Source: Heracleum sosnowskyi (taxonomy: Eukaryota > Streptophyta > Magnoliopsida > Apiales > Apiaceae). Taken from it: a stretch of DNA of 64,000 nucleotides. Shown one piece after another: positions 1-10,302 of this stretch. The notes beneath the pieces are model-generated. The model made no database searches. It had not been told where the DNA came from and saw only the letters and a list, made by a program, of their open reading frames with translations. A program made the translations under genes and the position numbers. Numbering within the stretch: the stretch's first letter is position 1; each line of letters opens with the position of its first letter. The DNA lies in NCBI GenBank assembly GCA_030848705.1, contig CM061237.1, forward strand, positions 82,703,910-82,767,909, in the 5' to 3' direction.

Positions 1-807
1 TTACATGCTGTTAGAATATTAAAATTGACAAAGATAATAGCATAAGAGTTGTCTAGTAGGTGTCCTTTATATCTCTATAGAATTTGGCTATTTTTTAGGT
101 TAAATTATGGGAGTTGCAGTCTTATAATTGAATAAACTTGGGAAATTCTGCAATTTCCAGGGATTCTGTACCGAATTGATGGTATTGTTTGAAATGTTTA
201 AAGGCATAATCACATGTTGAGTAAAGAACCAAAGTTGTAGAGTGATGTCTGTAGAATACCTCCGCAAAATTTGGTGGATACCAGACTTGTACATGAAGAG
301 AAACAACTGATTAAGTGTACCAGTTTCAAGCTGTTTTTAACTGCCAGCATAGTAGACTTTAAAATTTAGCAGTAAATTGTAAATCTGATATTAAATAGTG
401 ATTTTTAGATATGTCGTAGCCGTGATTATATAGTTTACTCAGAAAAAATAATTAAGTCTATTGCACAAACAGGGAGAGAGTTATAGGCACCAGAGTGACA
501 CATGTTGAGCTGCCAGAAATTCAGAAAAAAAAACTGCCCTGTATAGTTAACTTTGTAAAATCTTATTGGCTGATTTAAATAGGTTGATTAAATATGTCAG
601 TTAAGCAAGGTCCTCCATTTTATATTAGATTGATGTGCTAGTAATATTTTCTTTTAGAATCACACCTAGTTAGATTTTCTTAGGAATCTTCATCAAAAGA
701 TGGTTAAAGGATGGACACAATCTACAGAGTAGTATTAAATACTTTGTAGCGGAATGATCCTTAGATGGATTGTTATTGAGGTACCAATACTTTGTATCTA
801 TCTGTAG
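1..807. other. Presumed intron or upstream sequence of the VAMP72 gene; no exon recognised
   Basis: AT-rich sequence with stops in all frames. It ends in a plausible splice acceptor (TCTGTAG at 801-807) directly before the first VAMP exon. The exons for the longin domain and the first half of the SNARE motif would lie before the window. I see no other feature. Confidence 0.5.
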
Positions 808-1365
808 GTTTTAGATCGTGGGGAAAAGATAGAGCTTTTGGTGGACAAGTCCGAGAACCTTCATCAGCAGGTCAGTTCAGCTGTGTGTTAATTGATATGT
901 TGTGTTGGTGACTGGGTGCATGTGCTTGATAATAAGATGTAATTTACAACTTTGCAGAAATTGCCCTTTTCTTTTAGAATATGGTTATAGAATTTGCTAC
1001 CTACACTAGAAATTTCCCTCCGAATAAATGCAAGTGGAATGCATTAGTGAGATCTTTACATTCTTTAAATTTTGAAACATTCATGACATTATGCCTAGAG
1101 CTGGAGTTAATGTTCTTTCCATTGGATATTTTATGCTCTAAACTAACTCATGTCACTACTATCCTCTGTCTGTGCTTCGAAACAGACTGCTTACAAATTG
1201 TTATCTATTTGGCTGAAACAGGCTCAGGACTTCAGGACTGCAGGGACACAGATTCGCAGGAAAATGTGGTTTCAGAACATGAAGATCAAACTGATTGTGT
1301 TGGGCATTTTGATTGCCTTGATCCTCATAATAGTTCTCTCGGTATGTCATGAGTTTAACTGCTAA
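808..1365 (+). CDS. VAMP72-type R-SNARE (synaptobrevin-like), C-terminal exons only
   Basis: Two exons encode the end of a plant VAMP72-family R-SNARE, a vesicle-membrane protein that drives fusion by forming SNARE complexes at the plasma membrane or endosomes. Exon 808-870 (21 codons, beginning VLDRGEKIELLVDK) is the second half of the SNARE helix. It is followed by a GTCAGT donor. Exon 1222-1365 follows an AACAG acceptor and carries the juxtamembrane basic stretch RRKMWFQNMKIK, a C-terminal hydrophobic anchor of about 20 residues (start IVLGILIALILIIVLS) and the typical VCHEFNC tail with a TAA stop. The exon phases join in frame and the protein end matches the family closely. The 5' part is outside the window, so I cannot tell an intact gene from a captured fragment. 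A CACTA-like transposon end lies 1.7 kb downstream, and the gene portion may sit inside that element. Confidence 0.9.
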
Positions 1366-2629
1366 AAATGGCATGCACATTTCTCTTTTGGAGAGTTTAT
1401 TGAAACAAGCGGCTTCATATGGTGTCAGGCTTTGTATTAAATGCTTGAATATACATGTGTTAATGTCATATGTATGTAGTATAATCCATTTACCTAAATT
1501 CGTTGCAAAGAAAACTGGTCTGCATGAAATTACTAGGATGTGCCATTAGAAAAAGTTTACAGGAATCAAGGTGCACAATTTTCCAATTAAAACATACATT
1601 TTTTGTCATGAATCCGACCTGGAGTATGTTATTGGGCAAGTGTTGGAGTTTACCTTCGTGGTGATTGTAACGTAAAATATTTGAATATGACAAAAGGATC
1701 AGAATCCTTTTTGGTGCCTTAATTTTTATCTAGTTTCATCTGGTCTTAGAATAGATGAAGCTACTGTTTGATATTGAGGTACCCTAGGAACAGGAACCAC
1801 ACCACTCCATCCTGAATTTGGTTTCAAGTTGTATTCCTAATCTTTTTGCTTAATCTTTTATCTATATATACTTTAGTTATTATCTTTTTCCACGGTTCCC
1901 TGGTTTCATAATGGGGTTGGCAACTAAATTTTCAGTATACTGTTCATCTTTTGATTGCCATTCCAGAGTATTCTGATTGCACACCTAGGAGATCAGTTTG
2001 CATATTTAATGTATGTGAGCTTGGGTGGGTATGTTTTAGTTTAATTATCTTTACAGTTTTGTTTTTTTGATATTAATACATCATGTATAAAGTGAAATGT
2101 AGACTATAACAATTTCTATGATGTAATATTGTTCTTCAACCTATGACACCCATTTTTTGGTGAGCTATGGGAAAGCAGTTTATGGTGTTTGCAAGTATGG
2201 AGTTGAATTGAACAAAACTGTTCTAGCTTTGCTTCCATTAATGTTCGACATATCGCTATGATGTTAAACTTCTCAACATATTGCTATATGTTTCAGGTTG
2301 GCATTCCAATGCTTCTCGACTGGATTGGTCATTTCACGATGTTGGAATACTACACATTTCACAATGCTGGGATTTTGGATGCTGGGATTTTGGGGACGAG
2401 ATTATTTGTATTATTTAATTTTTTTTGTGATTTAAGTTAGGTATTTAGTATGTTGTTAGATGCCTTGGTTGTTTTGGATTGGTTTTAGGATGTTTTGGAT
2501 GGAATGCTGAATGTTTTGAATGGTATTTATGTATGTACAAAACTAATATTGCAAATTTTTTATTAAAGTGTTGTATTTCCTATTTAATGTTGCATTTCAA
2601 GAAAATGGTATTGAATTATAGAATCTAAT
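1366..2629. other. 3' flank of the VAMP exons; no gene recognised
   Basis: Probable 3' UTR followed by AT-rich noncoding sequence. Short ORFs here show no recognisable protein. A short internal repeat (gatgttttg / gatgctggg variants) occurs around 2330-2520. Nothing else can be supported. Confidence 0.4.
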
Positions 2630-3047
2630 GGTGTTGCATTAGTAAATTTACTCTTGCATTAAAAAAAAATTACTGTTTCAGAAGACAATGAAAAACGTTG
2701 CATTATGGCATGTGGGCCCCACTACTGGCCTGGCACGCATGTCCCACTACTGACCTGGCATTTTAGTGGGCCCCACTGTTGACGTGGCATGATAGTTGCC
2801 TTGTGTTTAAGGCAACACTCATTGGTGTTGCATTTCCTTGATTTTGGTGTTGCAGTATACTTATAATGCAATACTTTCTCTCCATTGCAGTAGATGACCA
2901 AAAATGTTGCATTACATATCAAAGGCCACGCTCGCGGATGCAACGCCCGTTTCGTGTTGCATTTTTGAAAACGAAACTGAATGCAACGCTTTTTTGGTCT
3001 ACAGCCACATTAAAAAAGCATTGCATATGAGCACTTATGGCGTAGTG
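2630..3047 (+). mobile_element. CACTA-like (CMC) transposon 3' terminal and subterminal region
   Basis: The block ends in GGCGTAGTG at 3039-3047; read from the other strand it begins CACTACGCC, as CACTA termini do. The preceding 400 bp are packed with the short motif TGCATT / GCAACAC and its reverse complement (for example around 2692-2705, 2800-2840, 2860-2910 and 2955-3025). This is the kind of subterminal repeat array found in CACTA elements. The DNA immediately after 3047 (GTTTCAT...) continues as Tekay LTR sequence that can be matched at about 21284, so the transposon appears inserted in that LTR. The other terminus and the 3-bp target duplication are not in the window, and the left boundary given here is only where the motif array starts. 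Confidence 0.65.
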
Positions 3048-4082
3048 GTTTCATTAATATTTTTCATCATGGGAATTGGAAAGGCCTACACGGCAATGAA
3101 ATAGGTGCCGGGGTAGTGCCAAAATTATCAAGGCTTACCCGGTGACGAAATAGGCCCGAGGTAGTGATCTCTTGAGTGCTAAGGCTTACCCGGTGACGAA
3201 ATAGGCCCGAGGTGGTGATCTCTTAGCACAGTGGCCCGTATGCGGTCAGGGTGATAACCGAACAAGAAGTCGTCCTTCTACTAGTAGAAAAGAAAAGTTA
3301 CGATACAACGGTTGATCACTGTGTATCGGGTGTTCCAGTAAATTCCCTTCCCTCCAATTGGAGTTGAGCTGCACATTGTAACAAAAGCCTAGGCGCTGAG
3401 TTACTGATAATGTGACAGTAATAAGTAATGATGTTCCTCATACAGTAGTAGTACTGTATGGTATGTTTTGACGAAAAGAGAAATAAATATATCATTCTGT
3501 ATACGAATGAAGTTTTAAAGGTTTTCCTTTATGATATAAGCTTACTTATATGCTTATGCTGTATTGTATTATTGCTGGGCCGAGTGCTCACTCTTGCTTT
3601 TCTTTCTATACATATATATCACAACACAACAGCTAGAGTAGATGGCCAGGATTCGTCGTACCGCTCGGAAGCGCGTCAGGGACATACAGGCCGCCAGTAG
3701 CATGGTTGTTACAGTTGATCAGGTAGGAGTCCTGAGTTGGTTCGGAGTGTAACTCTTGTTGCTCCGGTTTAATTATAAGTATCACTTATGTATATTAATG
3801 AACAAGAACAAACTTTTGCGCTACCTTATGGTTTCACATAGAAATCATACTGGTAGTAGGTTGTAGTATTTTACTTTTGGGTTGTAATAACTTTAATTTG
3901 TGGATCATATGACTACTGTAATTGTAAGTTCGTTTCTGAGACATAACTGGCGTGAGTATATTGTTGGTGGGGTCACCATGTGTGATGATTTATTGTTTTA
4001 TAGTTCAAGTATTAAGTATTTGTACGGAACAAGGGATCGTGACAACCCAGATCTCCGACCCCGGGTCTGGGGGGGTGTTACA
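3048..4082 (+). repeat. Gypsy 1 5' LTR, 3' portion only
   Basis: The last 400 bp (about 3678-4082) match the end of the 3' LTR at 12271-12677, including the terminal CGACCCCGGGTCTGG...TGTTACA. The upstream part (3055-3700) matches 21285-21850 in the second Tekay LTR. It contains two tandem copies of a roughly 58-bp unit with core CCCGGTGACGAAATAGG (3139-3237). The 5' portion of the LTR is missing because the CACTA end abuts it at 3047/3048. Confidence 0.85.
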
Positions 4083-4086
4083 GAAA

Positions 4087-4098
4087 TGACATCAGAGC
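4087..4098 (+). promoter_or_regulatory. Decayed primer-binding site (initiator Met tRNA type), gypsy 1
   Basis: TGACATCAGAGC lies 4 bp after the LTR end. It differs at two positions from TGGTATCAGAGC, the sequence complementary to the 3' end of initiator tRNA-Met used by many plant LTR elements. Confidence 0.6.
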
Positions 4099-4262
4099 CT
4101 ATAGTTATTAATCTCAGAAACGATAGGGCGTTAGGAATAATAAATGCAACTATAATAATAAGAAGAACTCCCATCGAGTTCATGGTTGGGCTACCGGATG
4201 TAGCACCGAGTGTTAAAACCCACAAGGGAACTTTGATTACACAATATAGTAACCTAGTTTTC

Positions 4263-5044
4263 GCTTGTATAGGTATTCGCGGCCGAGGAGGCTGATGACT
4301 TTGAGACCCAGCACGACGAGGCTCTGCTGGCGGCTGAGGACGACCCCGTGGACGACCCCATGGAGGATCTCGAGGAGGATACTGAGGACCCGGACGAGGA
4401 TCCGGAAGAGGACCCCACGACTGTGTTTGACTTTCCTACTTCTCCTATTCCCTCCATTGATGGATATTCGACTGATGATGATGATTCCACTGAGGGGGAT
4501 CAGATTTTACCTGATGTAGTTACTACGGATGATGATGAGACTTCTGAGGATAGTGCTAGCCGAGAAGGCATCAGGATGTACCCTCTGCCTATTATGAGAG
4601 TCCTTACCCCTCATGCCCCCATTGAGCCCGTTACCATCAGACGATGACTATGATCTTGCCCCTGAGGGATATGAGGAGGACCAGGCTATGACTGATCCAG
4701 ACACACCTCCTCCCTCACCTACTGGAGTACCTACTGTGATCCATGATTGGATGATTGGCCGGCTGACCACTGACTTGGCAGCGGCAGAGGCTAGAGCTGA
4801 TGAGCTGAGGAGACAGTTAGCTGCAGAGAGAGAGACCCGTCGTTCTTATCAGGACGGGATGAAGTTTATGACTCCTATGGAGATGAGACTTGAGATTTCC
4901 CGCATCGAGTGGCGAGCTACGGTCCGCATGAGAGGCATGTTTGTTATTGCTGAGGGACTGGTACCCCGACTAGCTACAGAGAGGATTTGGGCAGATGCTA
5001 TGGCGCGTGTCAGGAATCTGACCCGCTCAGAGGGGGAGACTTGA
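4263..5044 (+). pseudogene. Extra leader ORF of gypsy 1: acidic N-terminus plus coiled coil, frameshifted
   Basis: Between the primer-binding site and gag lies an open stretch with coding character and much higher GC than the leader around it. The first part (about 4272-4647) encodes a very acidic protein rich in Asp/Glu/Thr/Pro. Near 4610-4640 the frame shifts, and the second part (to TGA/TAG at 5044) continues with an acidic-proline stretch. It then has a charged helical region (LTTDLAAAEARADELRRQ) that looks like a coiled coil of about 30 residues, and an Arg-rich tail. I recognise no domain. It does not overlap gag. It could be an accessory protein or a captured host fragment. The single frameshift suggests recent loss of function. 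Confidence 0.5.
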
Positions 5045-5560
5045 TAGGTGATAGATAGCTTAGTTCTCTAAACTCAGATGGCCGTTAGTAGTGCCAGTTT
5101 TTGTGGGATGGTTCCGATGTATAGTAGTATCCTTTCTGAGTTAGAGATAGGCTGATCAGACTGACGTAGCAGATGTTGACAGGTTGACTGGTAGTACTTA
5201 GCTTTTGACTGTTGTAGAGATGATGTATTTCAGCGATGTGTTCGCTTTTGATGGAACTTTGACTCAGCATCTCGTGACTTTATGTCACTAATGTATATAT
5301 TCATGCATTTCAGTTTCGATAAAGCTTTCAGTTTTAAGATTTGATATCCCCTGCTATTTCAATTGTTTTACAAGTTATTAGTTTTGACATATAAACTGTG
5401 TAACCCCCATTTTGACAAAAAAAAAATCTATAAAAAGAGTTTTGTGTGAGCAAGGATGATTTCCAAGATTTTCACCAAGGACTCAATTGATTCAACCACA
5501 TATTTTAAAAAAGAACAAATGGTTTTAATAATAAAAGTTTTGCTTAAAAATATCAGGAAA
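5045..5560 (+). other. Gypsy 1 untranslated leader before gag
   Basis: AT-rich, with stops in all frames until 5456. The frame that becomes gag is open from 5456, but the methionine at 5561, followed by a basic PPRR start usual for this lineage, is the better gag start. Confidence 0.5.
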
Positions 5561-8500
5561 ATGCCACCCCGACGTATGGGAACACGAGCACGCCTTGCCA
5601 ATTCTGCGGCTCAGGGTAGTGTTAACCAGGGGGATGAAAGGCAAAACTATCATAATGAGAAAGAAAACCCAGACTTCCACGAGATGGAAGAACAGAACCC
5701 TGAGGAAGGTGAGTATGAAGGAAGCGGAGAGGATGATGATTACAATGAGTTTGATGATCAGGACTACGAAGAGGAAGAGTATGAGAGTACTCAGAATGTA
5801 GAGGTTCCCGATGGAAACCCGATGGACCAATTTATGCACCTACTCCCACAAAATTTGAACCATCACCCACCGCCACCACCACCAGGCCCCAATACTGCGG
5901 GGCATAGTGCTTTTAAGGCTTTTAAGTCTTTAGGACCCCCGGAATTTCAGGGATCTGCTGACCCTGTTGAGGCAAGAGCTTGGTTGAAGGAAATGGAAAA
6001 ATCTTTTGAAATCCTAGGCATTGAGGAAACCCAAAAGACCGTCTTTGCTACATACCTCCTGAAAGGGGAGGCTAACTACTGGTGGGAATCAAAGAAAAAC
6101 CTAGAAACAAATACCGTTTTTACCTGGGCAAGGTTTACTACTTTATTTCTGGAAAAGTATTTCCCTGTGTTCATGGAAGCACAAATGGAAAGGAAGTTTT
6201 TGGAACTGAAACAGGATAACATGACTGTGGCAGAATATGAAGCCAAGTTTACTGAATTGTCTAGGTTTGTGCCAGATTTTGTCAATACTGACTTGAAGAG
6301 GTCAAGAAGGTTTCAGCAAGGGCTCAAACAATGGATTCAGAATAGAGTAGCAGTGTTGGAATTAACGGACTATGCGTCGTTAGTGCAAAAGGTAACCATA
6401 GTGGAAGCAGGTAGTGAGCAAAGTCAGAAAGGAAGAGAAGAGAAAAAGAGGAAGTTTGGTAGTCAAGGAGGAAGCTCGGTGAACAAGAGCTTTCCAGTAA
6501 GGACATTCGGAGGGACCAGGTCTCAGCCATTAAGGAATTCAGGATTCAGGAAACCAGAGAATAAGAGTCTAAGCCAGGGCGGCAGACAGACTGGAGTGTC
6601 CCGTTTTAATCAACCTCGACTCCCACTACCTGACTGCAAGACTTGTGGAAGAAAACACCTGGGAGAATGTGCCCTAAAGTCGGTAACTTGCTTCACGTGC
6701 AACAAAATAGGGCATTACTCCAACTCCTGCCCCCGAAACGATCAGAAGTGTTTTCAATGTGGAAAATTAGGACACGTGAAAAGAGACTGCCCTATGGCAA
6801 ACCCTGCCGACTCGAGAATCAGTGGAGCCGCCTCTAACAAGCCCCCAACTGCTAGAACTTTAAACATGACGGTGAAATATGCCGTAAGGGACACTAATGT
6901 GATAGCAGGTACCCTTTTACTCAACACCGTCAATGCAAATGTTTTATTTGATTCGGGAGCTACCAAGTCTTTTATTTCGAGGGATTTCGCGAGTCAGTTA
7001 AGACTTAGGGCGGAACCATTAAAAGAAGTATTAGAGGTAGAAATAGCAAATCGGGAAGTAATTCCAGTTGATGAAATACACATAGACTGTAGCCTAGTAA
7101 TAGAAGGTCGACAGTTTCGTGTAGATTTGGTTCCATTTAAATTAGGGGAATTTGATGTTATTCTGGGAATGGATTGGTTGTCGAGCAATGGTGCTCAGAT
7201 AGATTGTGAAAGAAAGAAAGTTTGGATTAAAACGTCCGAAGGGCGGGAGGTCGTGTTCAAGGGACAACGACAAACCCGTAAGTTTTTAACCATGGCCCAA
7301 ACCAAGAGGTTGTTGCTGCATGGGTGTGAGACTTACTTAGCTTATGTGATAGATACAAATCGAGAGGTTCCTAAGTTACAAAATATTCCTATAGTTAATG
7401 AATTTGAAGACATATTTCCGGAAGACCTTCCGGGATTACCACCTGATAGGGAGATAGAATTCGCTATCGAATTAGCTCCAGGGACGGCGCCAGTTTCAAA
7501 GGCCCCGTACAGGTTAGCTCCGGTAGAAATGAAAGAGTTAGCCAGTCAATTGCAGGAATTGCTAGATAAGGGAATGATAAGACCCAACGTGTCACCATGG
7601 GGTGCACCAGTGCTGTTTGTGAAAAAGAAGGATGGTAGTTTGAGATTGTGTATAGACTACCGAGAACTAAACAAGTTGACCATTAAGAACCGATATCCTT
7701 TACCAAGGATTGATGATTTGTTTGACCAATTGAAAGATGCGGTTTACTTCTCCAAGATTGACCTGAGGACTGGATATCACCAGTTAAAGATAAAACCTGA
7801 AGATATACCCAAGACTGCATTTCGCACGAGGTATGGGCACTATGAGTTTTTAGTAATGTCGTTCGGGCTGACAAATGCCCCAGCAGCCTTCATGGACCTA
7901 ATGAATAGAGTCTTTAAGCAATACTTGGACAAGTGCGTCATAGTTTTTATTGATGATATTTTAGTCTACTCCAAGACAGAGGAGGAACACGCAGAACACT
8001 TGAGAATAGTGTTAGAGACTTTGAGAAAGGAAAGACTTTATGCTAAGTTTTCCAAATGTGAATTTTGGCTGAGAGAAGTACAGTTTCTAGGCCATGTAGT
8101 CAGCAGTGATGGAGTGCTAGTTGACCCTGCTAAGATAGAAGCCGTTTCAAATTGGGACAGACCGACCACCCCGACTGAGGTGAGAAGTTTTATAGGCTTA
8201 GCCGGGTATTATCGAAGATTTGTGAAAGATTTCGCCAAGATAGCAGCCCCACTGACCCGACTGACCCGAAAGACTGAGAAGTTTGAGTGGACTGAGAAAT
8301 GTGAAAAGAGTTTTCAGGAATTGAAAAGGGGGCTAGTTACTGCCCCTGTACTGGCACTGCCAGATTGAAAAGGAAATTTTGTGATTTATAGTGACGCATC
8401 ACACAAAGGGTTAGGATGCGTGCTTATGCAACACGAAAGGGTGATTGCATATGCTTCTAGGCAGTTAAAAGAATATGAGAGTAGATATCCTACCCATGAT

Positions 8501-10264
8501 TTGGAATTAGCAGCAATAGTTTTCGCCTTAAAGATTTGGAGGCATTACTTATATGGAGAAAAGTGTGAGATCTACACAGACCATAAGAGCCTTAAGTACA
8601 TTTTCACTCAGAAAGAGCTCAATATGAGACGGAGGAGATGGTTAGAATTAATCAAAGATTATGATTGCGAGATTCTTTACCACCCAGGGAAGGCCAATGT
8701 GGTGGCCGATGCCCTTAGTAGGAAGGAGAGACTCAAAATGATAACCTCCTCAGAGAAGTTAATCCAAGAGTTTGAAAAGATGGAGATGGAGGTTAAAATA
8801 ACCGGAGATGGCACGGAGAAATTATTTGAAATCGCACTACAATCAGATTTGCTACAAAAGATCAAATTAAGTCAAGAACGCATGATGAGCGAAGGGAAAG
8901 AGCTAATGACGGGAGAGGAATTAAGGACTGAGAGAGACGGTAAGGGAGTTATGAGGTATACTTACCGGATTTGGATTCCTAGTGACCAGGAATTAAAAGA
9001 CGAGATTCTACATGAGAGTCATAGCTCAAGATATTCAATTCACCCGGGAAGTACCAAGATGTATAGGGATTTAAAGGAATATTATTGGTGGCCTAACATG
9101 AAAAAGGACGTAACAGAGTGGGTAAGCAAATGCTTGACATGCCAAAGAGTAAAGGCAGAACACCAAAGACCCGGTGGACTCTTAAGACCCCTAGAGATTC
9201 CAGAATGGAAATGGGAACAAATAGCCATGGACTTCGTAGTAGGATTGCCACGAACCAAAGCTAATCACGACGCCATCTGGGTAATAGTAGACCGGTTGAC
9301 GAAGTCAGCCCACTTCCTTCCGATTAATGAAAGATACACTGTCGATAGGCTAGTGGATATTTACATGAAAGAAATTGTGGCGAGACATGGAGTTCCAGTC
9401 TCCATTGTGTCAGATAGAGACCCTAGATTTAACTCCAGATTTTGGAGAAGCTTTCAGGAATGTGTAGGAACCAAGCTAAACATGAGTACCGCTTACCATC
9501 CCCAGACGGATGGGCAAAGTGAGAGGACTATCCAAACCTTAGAGGATATGTTGAGAGTTTGTGCCATAGATTTCAAAGGAAATTGGGATGATCACCTACC
9601 CCGGATAGAGTTTTCCTACAACAACAGTTTTCATGCAAGTATCGGGATGCCCCCGTATGAGGCCTTGTATGGAAGAAGATGTTGATCACCCTTGTATTGG
9701 GATGAAGTTGGAGAGCGAAAAATGCTCGGACCCGAAATGGTCCAACAGACTAAGGATGCAATAGACCTTATCAGAGGACGGCTGGTAGCAGCCCAAGACA
9801 GACAGAAGAAATATGCAGACTTGGCCCGAAAGGACAAAGAATACGAAGTGGGAGATCTTGTGCTGTTGAAAGTATCTCCGTGGAAGGGATTGATGAGATT
9901 CGGAAAGAAAAGGAAATTGAGCCCCAGATATATTGGACCGTTCGAGATCTTGAGATGTATCGGGGAAGTAGCTTACGAGCTAGCCTTGCCCCCAAACCTG
10001 CAGCAAGTTCACAACGTGTTCCATGTGTCCATGTTAAGGAAGTACAATCCGGATGCCAGACACGTGGTAGAATACGAGCAAATAGATATACAACCAGACC
10101 TGTCATATATAGAGCAGCCGGTAGAAATCATTGACCGCAAGGATCAAGTGCTAAGGAATAAAGTTATAAAGATGGTAAGAGTTTTGTGGAGAAATCATAA
10201 TGTTGAAGAATCCACTTGGGAACTAGAGAGCGCAATGCTAGAAAAATACCCTCATCTATTTTGA
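5561..10264 (+). pseudogene. Gypsy 1 gag-pol polyprotein with C-terminal chromodomain; two nonsense codons
   Basis: A single frame of 1567 codons. Gag: acidic N-terminus, retrotransposon gag domain (about residues 110-280), two CCHC zinc knuckles (CFTCNKIGHYSNSC at 377 and CFQCGKLGHVKRDC at 397). Protease with DSGA at 464-467. Reverse transcriptase with FIDD, catalytic Asp 798-799. RNase H beginning FVIYSDAS. Integrase with an HHCC zinc domain and a DDE triad at Asp1224, Asp1285 and Glu1321 (spacing 60 and 35). A chromodomain fills the last 50 or so residues, which in this lineage guides insertion to heterochromatin. TGA at 8366-8368 (codon 936, where a Gly codon is expected between RT and RNase H) and TGA at 9683-9685 (where CGA is expected) interrupt it. 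Both are single-base changes and the second is a CpG-type C to T. No frameshifts are seen, so decay is slight. Confidence 0.93.
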
Positions 10265-10290
10265 TCTGATTCCGGGACGGAATCCTTTTA

Positions 10291-10302
10291 AGTAGGGGAG
10301 AC
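10291..10302 (+). other. Polypurine tract of gypsy 1
   Basis: AGTAGGGGAGAC lies directly before the 3' LTR start TGTAATATCCC. The second Tekay copy has GGAGGGGAGAC at the same position (15261-15271). This is the plus-strand priming site. Confidence 0.75.

Noticed and set aside
981..1352. 123-codon ORF overlapping the VAMP exon in another frame
   Set aside because: Shadow of the real exon; the VAMP frame has clear family sequence and splice sites.
3900..4295. 131-codon ORF crossing the gypsy 1 LTR end and primer-binding site
   Set aside because: It runs through noncoding control sequence. The frame is open by chance, and the real coding-like stretch downstream is in another frame.
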